DNA of 43,847 nt from Candidatus Zhuqueibacterota bacterium (lineage in GTDB: Bacteria > Zhuqueibacterota > Zhuqueibacteria > Zhuqueibacterales > Zhuqueibacteraceae), in assembly GCA_022616415.1 (NCBI GenBank), contig JAKEEU010000224.1, positions 1 through 43,847 on the forward strand, given 5' to 3'. Position 1 is the first letter of the stretch, and each line of letters opens with the position of its first letter. A model generated the notes under the pieces. That model was not told where the DNA came from. It did not search any database and worked only from the letters and a program-made list of their open reading frames with translations. The translations under genes were made by a program, and so were the position numbers. Positions 15,186 through 22,527 of the stretch are shown one piece after another.

Positions 15186-17615
15186 ATGCTGAAAAACTAC
15201 CTCAAAATTGCTCTGCGCAATTTGCTGCGGCACAAGGGCTATTCCCTCATCAACATTCTCGGCTTGGCCGTCGGCATGGCGAGCTGCATTTTGATTTTGC
15301 TCTACGTACACGACGAGCTGAGTTACGATAAATATCACGAGAAAGCGGATCAAATTTACCGCGTCACGCGCGAGTGGTTCAATTCCGACGGCACGTCGAG
15401 CTTGCACCTCGGCCATGTCGCGCCGCCAATTGGGCCACTGCTCAAAAATGATTTCCCTGATATCTTGCAGATGGTGCGAATCAACAGCGGCGGCAATCCG
15501 TTGCTGCGGCACGGCGACAAAGTTTTTCAGGAAAATCGCTTTTACTTTGCCGATCCAAATATCTTCGAAATTTTCACGCTGCCTTTGCTCAAGGGCGATC
15601 CACAGAACGTTTTGGCCGATCCCAACGGCGTCGTCATCACGCCGGCGATGGCGCAGAAATATTTTGACGACGAAGAGCCGTTGGGCAAAGTGCTCAATAT
15701 CGACAGCCAGGCGGATTTGAAAGTCACCGGCATCATGCAGGAAGTGCCGGCGAACTCGCATTTTCATTTTGATTTTCTCGGCTCGATGAAATTGCTGGAA
15801 CAAGTTTTCGGCGACGATGAGTTTAGAAATTGGGGCAGCAACAATTACGCGACGTATCTGCTCTTTCCCAAAAATTATCAAATAGAAAATTTCAAAAAAG
15901 CGATTCCGGATTTCATTGGCCGCCACCATCCCAACGGCAAAGAAGCCATCCCGCAAACGACGCTGCACTTGCAGCGACTGGCCGACATTCATCTGCATTC
16001 GCATCTCGATTCCGAGATCGAGGCCAATGGCAACATCGTGTACGTTTACATTTTTTCCGCCGTCGCTTTCTTTCTGCTGCTGATCGCGTGCATCAACTTT
16101 ATGAATCTGGCGACGGCGCGCTCCGCCAATCGCGCCAAAGAAGTCGGCTTGCGCAAAGTCGTCGGCGCCGACCGCCGGCAATTGATCCGGCAATTCCTCG
16201 GCGAAACTGTCGTCATGGCGCTGATTGCCCTGCTGCTGGCGGTGGGGCTGGTTGAAGTGGCATTGCCCAAATTCAACGCTTTTGCCGGAAAAGAATTGGC
16301 ACTGCGCTCGCAAGGTATGCTTTTCATTCTAGCAAGCCTGCTCGGCGTCACGCTCTTTGTCGGCATCGTCGCCGGCAGTTATCCCGCTTTCTTTTTGTCG
16401 CATTTTCGACCCGTCGCCGTTTTGAAAGGACATCCCGCCCTGCGGGACGGCTCGACGCGCTCACGCTTTCGCAGCGTACTGGTCGTTTTTCAGTTCGCGA
16501 TTTCGATCATTTTGATCGTCGGCATGGGCATCGTGTACAATCAGCTCGAATATTGTCGCAATAAGAATCTTGGCTTGAACAAAGAACACATCGTCGTGCT
16601 GCCTATCGAGCAAGGCCAGGAAATTGCGCGGCGATATCCGGACATGAGAAATCAACTCCTGCAGCATCCGCATATCGCCAGTGTGGCCGCGTCCAAACGT
16701 GTGCCCTCCGGACGCCTGCTCGATTCCTCCGGCGGCAGTGTGCCTGTCGGTGATAAATACGAGCCGTTGAATTTTCGCATTGCCAACGTGAGCGTCGATC
16801 ACAGCTTCGTTGACACCTACGGCATACAAATGGCTGCCGGAAGAAATTTTTCGGTGGAATTCCCAACGGACTCCACCGAAGCTTTTATCTTGAACGAGAC
16901 GGCGGTGCAGAAAATCGGCTGGCCTTCGTCGGAAGCCGCGATTGGCCAGCCCTTCCAATACGGCGGCCGCCAAGGCCGGATCATCGGCGTCGTCAAAGAT
17001 TTCAATTACGAATCCCTGCACCAACCGATCACACCGATTGTGCTGTATATCGTGCCGCCGAGCTTCAACAGCATCTCAGTTAAAATTCGCGCGGACCAGC
17101 CGGCAGACATTGCGGCGACTTTGGAATTTCTCAAACAGAAATGGCAGGAATATCGCCCCAATTTTCCTTTTCAATATTCTTTCATCGATGAGCGCTACGA
17201 GCAGCTTTATCAAAGCGAGCATCGTCTCGGCCAGATTTTCGGCACGTTCTCGTTGCTGGCGGTTTTCATCGCTTGCCTCGGCCTTTTCGGTCTTGCTTCC
17301 TACACGGCGGAGCAGCGCACGAAAGAGATCGGCGTGCGCAAAGTGCTCGGCGCTTCGTTGAGCAACATCGTGTTGTTGCTCTCCAAAGAAGTTGCGCGAC
17401 TGGTGGCTGTTGCCACGCTGGTTTCCTGGCCGATTGCTTATTATGCCATGAGCCGCTGGCTGCAGGAATTTGCATATCGGATCAACATTAATCATCAAAG
17501 CCTGACTTTCCTGCTGGCGGCGCTGCTCGCTTTTGCCATTGCATTGATCACCGTCAGCTTTCAATCCATCAAAGCGGCAATGACGAATCCGGTCGAAGCG
17601 CTGCGGTACGAGTGA
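15186..17615 (+). CDS. FtsX/MacB-type ABC permease, copy 5
   Basis: This 809-aa permease follows copy 4 after only 67 bp, all of it heptad repeat and ribosome binding site (GGAG at 15176-15179). TM1 is at about 20-42. ACINFMNLATARSANRAKEVG begins near residue 300, and RTKEIGVRKVLGA is at about 712. The linker after VLKG near residue 416 reads HPALRDGST, two residues longer than in copy 4. This is where a TCCCGC...GCGGGA palindrome (16433-16447) sits in frame. The C-terminus reads AAMTNPVEALRYE. Otherwise the eight-helix, two-periplasmic-domain plan is intact. Confidence 0.95.
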   Translation: MLKNYLKIALRNLLRHKGYSLINILGLAVGMASCILILLYVHDELSYDKYHEKADQIYRVTREWFNSDGTSSLHLGHVAPPIGPLLKNDFPDILQMVRINSGGNPLLRHGDKVFQENRFYFADPNIFEIFTLPLLKGDPQNVLADPNGVVITPAMAQKYFDDEEPLGKVLNIDSQADLKVTGIMQEVPANSHFHFDFLGSMKLLEQVFGDDEFRNWGSNNYATYLLFPKNYQIENFKKAIPDFIGRHHPNGKEAIPQTTLHLQRLADIHLHSHLDSEIEANGNIVYVYIFSAVAFFLLLIACINFMNLATARSANRAKEVGLRKVVGADRRQLIRQFLGETVVMALIALLLAVGLVEVALPKFNAFAGKELALRSQGMLFILASLLGVTLFVGIVAGSYPAFFLSHFRPVAVLKGHPALRDGSTRSRFRSVLVVFQFAISIILIVGMGIVYNQLEYCRNKNLGLNKEHIVVLPIEQGQEIARRYPDMRNQLLQHPHIASVAASKRVPSGRLLDSSGGSVPVGDKYEPLNFRIANVSVDHSFVDTYGIQMAAGRNFSVEFPTDSTEAFILNETAVQKIGWPSSEAAIGQPFQYGGRQGRIIGVVKDFNYESLHQPITPIVLYIVPPSFNSISVKIRADQPADIAATLEFLKQKWQEYRPNFPFQYSFIDERYEQLYQSEHRLGQIFGTFSLLAVFIACLGLFGLASYTAEQRTKEIGVRKVLGASLSNIVLLLSKEVARLVAVATLVSWPIAYYAMSRWLQEFAYRININHQSLTFLLAALLAFAIALITVSFQSIKAAMTNPVEALRYE
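16433..16447. repeat. REP-like palindrome inside permease 5
   Basis: TCCCGC CCT GCGGGA is a perfect 6-bp stem located in frame in the cytoplasmic linker between TM4 and TM5. It coincides with two extra residues relative to copy 4. Confidence 0.55.
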
Positions 17616-17650
17616 GCAGAGCGCATAGCGCCAAGGGCATAACGTTTAGC
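17616..17650. repeat. Half heptad repeat, GCAGAGG family (left arm only)
   Basis: Five 7-mers in register just after the permease 5 stop: GCAGAGC, GCATAGC, GCCAAGG, GCATAAC and GTTTAGC. The complementary right arm is absent. The TumE-like module begins immediately after, as if it had replaced or interrupted the repeat. Confidence 0.6.
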
Positions 17651-17662
17651 GTGGGCGCAGAT

Positions 17663-17974
17663 TTATTCGTTCAAAAAATTATCGATGACCTCTTGAATGA
17701 GAAAAGGAAGGTTGCTTTGGTCGAAATGAATATTCGGAGTCGGAATGCGATGATGCTTGATGTCGGGATGAATGTGCTTATGATGAGGAGAGGTGGATTG
17801 TAAAGAGGGATCGTTTGGATGAGGTTGGTCGTCGTACCAATATTGCTTGTTTCGCCCAAGATAGACTTCGTAGCTGTAGGTCTTGATGCGCTTTCTGCGA
17901 AAATCGAGCAGCTCTTTGATGTTGAGTTTAATTTCCTTGTTTGTATTCGGCAAGGCGGTCGAGCTTAATTTCAT
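17663..17974 (-). CDS. TumE-like toxin (DUF6516 type)
   Basis: This 103-aa protein has the hallmark C-terminal block of TumE/DUF6516 toxins: YDDQPHPNDPSLQST at 47-61, then SPHHKHIHPDIKHHRIPTP, then NLPFLIQEVID. The N-terminal part (LLDFRRKRIKTYSYEVYLG) is a beta-strand stretch typical of the family. The start at 17974 is chosen because family similarity begins there. It lies inside the upstream gene's 3' end, giving a 47-bp overlap in another frame; a longer frame from 18094 is only overlap. The mode of action is not known to me. Confidence 0.8.
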   Translation of the reverse strand: MKLSSTALPNTNKEIKLNIKELLDFRRKRIKTYSYEVYLGRNKQYWYDDQPHPNDPSLQSTSPHHKHIHPDIKHHRIPTPNIHFDQSNLPFLIQEVIDNFLNE

Positions 17975-18143
17975 AAAGACCTGCCCAATTTTGGAAGTCC
18001 CAATGCTCTTCGAGTTTGCCGGCTTTATAGAGCTTGTGGAAGTAAGGAGAAAGAAGTCTATATTTCTTCTCGTATTCCAAAATTTTTGGCTCAATGCCTT
18101 GCAAATCTTCGATGATATCGGTCAAAGGGATTTCGGCATTCAT
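17928..18143 (-). CDS. Putative antitoxin partner of the TumE-like toxin
   Basis: This 71-aa, highly charged helical protein (starts MNAEIPLTDIIEDLQGIEPK; middle SPYFHKLYKAGKLEEHWDF; end LYEIKLDRLAEYKQGN) sits directly upstream of, and overlaps, the TumE-like gene. Small proteins of this kind are the usual neighbours of DUF6516 genes. No helix-turn-helix is obvious. The ribosome binding site is AGGAG, followed by a short AT-rich spacer, and a strong promoter lies at 18176-18204. Its antitoxin role is inferred from position and overlap. Confidence 0.75.
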   Translation of the reverse strand: MNAEIPLTDIIEDLQGIEPKILEYEKKYRLLSPYFHKLYKAGKLEEHWDFQNWAGLYEIKLDRLAEYKQGN

Positions 18144-18175
18144 AAAAATCTCCTGTGGTGATAAATTCTGTTAAT

Positions 18176-18204
18176 AATATAACGAGTAAAAACCCCAAAA
18201 TCAA
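18176..18204 (-). promoter_or_regulatory. Sigma-70-type promoter of the TumE-like pair
   Basis: On the minus strand, TTGATT and TATATT are spaced by exactly 17 bp, about 33 bp upstream of the antitoxin start. The boxes are identical, and the spacer similar, to the promoter of Uma2 copy b. Confidence 0.7.
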
Positions 18205-18226
18205 GTTTGGCGAGTAATTTTCAGCG

Positions 18227-19809
18227 TTGGATGAATGTGCAAAACACAAAGAGTATTATGAAGACCGCGCGTATCTGGCCGACTCCAGTTTCTTCCGCAT
18301 TTTCTCTTTTCCGCTGCTGCACGGTGATCCGGCGCAGGCGCTGGCGCAAGGCAATGCGGTGGTGATCACTCGTGAAAAAGCGCTGAAATATTTTGGTCAG
18401 GAAAATGCTTTGGGCAAGCGCCTTGAAGTCAACGGCACAAGTTATCTCGTCACCGGCGTGATGGAGGATATTCCGTCTAACGGTCACTTTAAGCCCGAAG
18501 TGGTCAGTTCGCTGGCGCTTTTGCGCAGCCAGGGTTTTATGCAAAATTGGCACGCGAACATACTCCATACTTATATCAAAATTGCCGAGGGCGTATCACC
18601 GCAAGCGTTGGAGCAGAAAATCAGCAAAGTTGCGGACCGCTACGTTGGCGACCAGATTCGTGCCAACAATCAGACTTACACTTATTTTTTGCAGCCGATC
18701 ACGGCTATTCATCTGCACTCCGACCTTCGCTATGAGCTTGAAGCCAACAGCCGCTTGGTGTACGTGCAGATTTTCTCCGGGAACAAAATCTCGGCTTTGC
18801 GAAGGAGCAGATGCTCGTGCTGGCGTTGCGCGGCCGCAGCGAATTGGCGGAAAAGTTTGAGACTTATAAAAGCGAGTTTTTGCAACATCCCAACATTCTT
18901 TCGGCGACGGTATCGCACAGCGTGCCTGGTCGCGGCGTTTCCAATAATCTGATGGCGGAGCGCGAGAATCTGGACAATCGCGTGCAAATGAATCTTTTAT
19001 TTGTTGATGACGACTTTCTAAAAACGTATAACATCCCGTTGCTGGCCGGCAGAGATTTTTCCAAGGAAATCACCACCGACGCCAACGGCAAAGTTGCGCT
19101 GCTGAATGAGGCCGCAATGAAAGCTTTCGGCTGGAATGATCCGAGCACGGTGGTGGGCAAGCAATTCGACGGTTTTACCGGCCCCGAGGCCATCGGCGTC
19201 GTCAAGGATTTTCATTTCAAATCGCTGCACGAAAGCGTCGGCCCGCTCATGCTGCTGGTCCGGCCGCGGAGTTTTCAATACCTCTCGCTGCGTCTCAAAA
19301 CCGAAAATACGGCGGAAGTCATGGCCTTCGTGCAGCAAAAATGGTCGGCGCTGCTGCCCGACAAGCCATTCGAATATTTTTTTCTCGACGAGGATTACGA
19401 CAAACAATATCAGGCCGAGCAGCGCCTGGGCACGGTGTTCAGCCGTTTTTCCATTTTGGCAATTTTCATCGCGTGCTTCGGTTTGCTCGGGCTGGCTTCG
19501 TATGCCGCCGAGCAGCGCACCAAGGAAATCGGCATTCGCAAAGTCTTGGGCGCCTCCGTGTCCGGCATCATCGGCTTGCTCTCGAAAGATTTCGTCAAGC
19601 TCGTGTTGATTGCAAATATTTTGGCTTGGCCGATTGCCTGGTTCGCGATGAATCGCTGGCTTGAAAATTTTGCTTATCGTGTTGATCTCGGCTGGTGGAT
19701 CTTCGCGCTGGCGGGCGGAGGCGCTTTGCTTATTGCAGTTCTGACCGTGAGCACGCAGGCGATCAAAGCGGCGCTGGCGAATCCGGTAGAGGCGCTGAGA
19801 TACGAATAA
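18227..19809 (+). pseudogene. FtsX/MacB-type permease, copy 6, truncated and internally deleted
   Basis: The first roughly 90 codons, with TM1, are missing; similarity begins at about EYYEDRAYLADSSFF next to the TumE-like module. The first periplasmic domain is present to YVQIFSG (about 18780), where TM2 should start. The sequence then jumps directly, in another frame, to NLGFAKEQMLVL, the segment that follows TM5. About 500 bp coding TM2-TM5 are missing compared with copy 5. From 18811 an open frame of 332 codons encodes the second periplasmic domain and TM6-8 up to AALANPVEALRYE. It could make a four-domain-less fragment at most, so I treat it as a pseudogene. Confidence 0.9.
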
Positions 19810-19827
19810 TCAGTAGCCAGTGATCAG
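19807..19827. repeat. Half heptad repeat, NNNNCAG family (left arm only)
   Basis: TAATCAG, TAGCCAG and TGATCAG start at the stop codon of copy 6. The CTG arm is missing. The 255-bp hairpin element begins 3 bp later at 19831, so it may have split the repeat. Confidence 0.55.
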
Positions 19828-19830
19828 TTC

Positions 19831-20085
19831 ATGTCATTAAGTTAAGCAAAGAACTATAGCTGTTTCGTCCCAAAGGGACAACCGATAATAGCCCAACAAT
19901 TTATTGTTGGGAAATATCTCATCATTGCCTTACTAGTCCCGCAAGGGACGAATGAGAACACGGTGATCATGATATTTTAAACAGTTCTTTTCAATCGTCC
20001 CTAGCGGGACTGGGAAACGCTGTTGTTTTAAATTTCTCACGCTGTCCCTACGGGACGGAATCGCTGCCCGCTAATTTAATGACAT
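19831..20085. mobile_element. MITE-like element packed with GTCCC/GGGAC hairpins
   Basis: The element is bounded by perfect 10-bp inverted repeats, ATGTCATTAA (19831-19840) and TTAATGACAT (20076-20085). Inside are four short palindromes with GTCCC and GGGAC arms at 19867-19879, 19936-19949, 19997-20010 and 20044-20056, plus CCCAACAAT...ATTGTTGGG near 19890-19911. There is no reading frame of note. It resembles REP/BIME clusters or a non-autonomous element; no transposase is in the window. Confidence 0.55.
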
Positions 20086-20131
20086 GAAGTACAGAGTAAC
20101 TATTCAGTTTGTACTTTCACAAAAGCAAAAA

Positions 20132-20215
20132 CTGTAAGTGGATAAAGCGGATTGGGCAGATAATGATTCTGATAAACAAACTTCTTAAATCCGTTTTATC
20201 CGTTCAATCCGCTTG
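20132..20215. repeat. Inverted AATCCGCTTTATCC-type repeats
   Basis: A left segment, GGATAAAGCGGATTGGGC near 20140, is imperfectly complementary to a right segment around 20187-20214 that contains ATCCGTTTTATCC and TTCAATCCGC. It lies between the hairpin element and permease copy 7. No gene is seen from 19810 to 20326. Confidence 0.4.
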
Positions 20216-20326
20216 CAAAAAATAGTAGCTGCGTAGTTAGAAGACGGAAAGCTGTGGCAGACGCCACGCACGTTGTTCTTGGCGGCCGGTTCGACAATAT
20301 GAGATGAGGTGAATGGAAGGAAAGCG

Positions 20327-22398
20327 ATGTCCATGCTAAGACACTACATGACTACCACGCTCCGGAATGTGCTCCGGCAAAAATATTACGCCGCCATCAA
20401 CGTGGCCGGACTCGCCATCGGTATGAGCTGCTCTCTGATCATCTTCATGATCGTGCGGGACGAGCTTTCCTTACATATTAGATCACGGAGCGGCACGCCG
20501 ACAAGCGACTGTGCGGTTCGCTATGGCGACAAAGCATTCAACGAGTTTTTGCTTTTCTTTGCAGACTCCGCGTTTTTCAAGGTCTTTACCTGCGAGGTGC
20601 TGGAAGGCGACGTCAACACCTTTCTCACCCAACCGAATACCATCGTCATAACGGACGTCATCGCGCGCAAATATTTCGGAGACGCGCCGGCGCTCGGCAA
20701 AACATTGGAAGTGGATGGAACCTCGCATTACATGGTCTGTGGCGTTGTGAAGGAATTTCCGCGGCAATCGCATTGGCGCTTCGGTCTTTTGACCTCATTG
20801 GTTTCCCGTTCCATCCCTGAAAAAGAAAACTGGCTCAACAATAGCTCGTACACTTATGCGCTGCTGAGAAAGGGGGCCTCGCGTGAACAAGCCGAGTCGA
20901 CCTTTGCACCGATTGTCGAGATGAATGTACGGCCGGCGGTGGAAGAAGAGTTGGGGGGTGATTGGAAGGAAATGAAAGGCCGGGGAATGTATTACCGTTA
21001 TCGTTTCCAGCCACTAACCGATATTCATTTGCACTCGCGTCTTGATGAGGAAATCTTTCCCTCCGGCAACGCCGCGACGGTGTATGCATTCATCATGATC
21101 GCCGTCTTCATTCTCCTGATTGCTTGCATCAACTTCATGAATCTCATCACGGCGCGCTCGGCCCATCGCGCCAAAGAAGTCGGCGTGCGCAAAGTGCTCG
21201 GCTCCCATGTGCCGCAATTGGCTTCTCTCTTTCTCGGTGAAGCCGTGTTGTTTGCCGTTATTGCAATGATCGTCGGTCTCGGCATTATCGAATTGTTGCT
21301 GCCAGTGGTCAACGATCTCAGCGCCAAGTCGCTCTCCCTTGCTATGTTTGTTTCACCGCAAATGATCGTTGGGGTGGCACTTTTTACGGTTTTTGTCGGC
21401 GTGCTGGCCGGCAGCTATCCCGCATTTGTTCTTTCCTCTTTTCATCCGGCCAAAGTGTTGAAAGGTGAGTTGCGCCGCGGCATGCGAAGTGGGCGGCTGC
21501 GCAGCACGCTGGTCGTCATCCAATTTGCCATCTCGATTGCGTTGATGGTGGGCACGATGACCGTCTATCGCCAGCTTCAGTTCATTCGCGCGCGGGATCT
21601 CGGATTCGACAAAGAGCAGATGCTGGTGGTGGATAACACATGGCTTTTGCGCGAGAATTCACGACCGATGTAACGAGCGCGGTGATGATCAATGAGCGCG
21701 CGGCAAAACTGCTGGACTACGATCAGCCCGTCGGTCGAAAACTCATTGGCTACTTTGCCGAGGGAGAAAAGGTGATGGACATCATCGGCGTAACCGAAGA
21801 CGTCCACTATGAGCCTCTGCACGTGCCGATTCACCCAATGGTGACTCTCGTTTCTCACGGCGCTCCGACTCGTATCGTTCTGCGCTTGCGTGGCAACCTC
21901 CCGGACCTCGTGCAAGAAGTGCGGGAGCAATGGATCTCGTCGAGCGGCGGCCAACCATTCACATCGTATTTCCTGGACGATCGTCTGGAGCGATATTATC
22001 GCGCCGACCAGGCGTTGGGAAAACTTGTCGGGCTTTTTGCCGGCGTGGGGATTTTCATCTCATGCCTCGGGTTGCTGGGATTGGTGACGTACGCGACGGA
22101 GCAGCGCACCAAAGAAATTGGCATTCGGAAGGTTCTCGGCGCCTCGACGCCGTCCATTATAGAGTTGGTTTCCAAAGAATTCGTTACGCTGGTGGTGATT
22201 GCCAACCTCCTCGCGTGGCCGGTGTCTTATTATTTCATCAATGGCTGGCTGCAGGATTTCGCTTATCGCATCGAGCTTGGCTGGGGCATGTTTTTGTTGG
22301 CCGGCGGATTGGCGCTGCTGATCGCGCTGCTCACGGTGAGCATACAGGTGATCAAAGCCGCGCTGGCGAATCCGGTGGAAGCGCTGCGGTACGAATAG
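20327..22398 (+). pseudogene. FtsX/MacB-type permease, copy 7, two internal deletions
   Basis: The start at 20327 (MSMLRHYMTTTLRN) follows AAGGAAAG. TM1 is intact up to VRDELS. The next about 40 codons of the family pattern are then missing or replaced by LHIRSRSGTPTSDC, before similarity resumes at VRYGDKAFNEF. TM2-TM5 are intact (ACINFMNLITARSAHRAKEVG). At DLGFDKEQMLVV (about 21630) about 240 bp of the second periplasmic domain are missing and the frame changes. The first frame stops at 21673; the second, open from 21640, resumes at FAREFTTD and runs through TM6-8 to AALANPVEALRYE. The two parts cannot make one normal permease. Confidence 0.88.
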
Positions 22399-22523
22399 CG
22401 GAGGGCAAAGAGCAGAGAGCGGAGGGCTCTCGCCGGAAAGTATCTAAAACTCTTAGCCCTATGCTCTACGCCTCAGCCCTCTGCTCTAAGACTTCGGACA
22501 TCGGACACAAAAACTTCGGACTT
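22398..22523. repeat. Composite heptad repeat: GCAGAGG family joined to GGACTTC family
   Basis: Eighteen 7-mers in one unbroken register from the last base of the copy 7 stop codon. The left arm is GCGGAGG, GCAAAGA, GCAGAGA, GCGGAGG (22398-22425). A degenerate centre follows, then a right arm ATGCTCT, ACGCCTC, AGCCCTC, TGCTCTA (22461-22488). Five GGACTT-type units (22489-22523) then end 4 bp before the ATG of permease 8. Two families share the same phase. Confidence 0.8.
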
Positions 22524-22527
22524 TGCC

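Noticed and set aside
17975..18094. Longer N-terminus for the TumE-like toxin
   Set aside because: The extra 40 residues are an out-of-frame reading of the upstream partner and do not resemble the family.
19861..20056. Possible CRISPR-like spaced repeats
   Set aside because: The repeated part is only a 13-14 bp palindrome with variable loops and no constant longer repeat; spacing is uneven and no cas gene is present.
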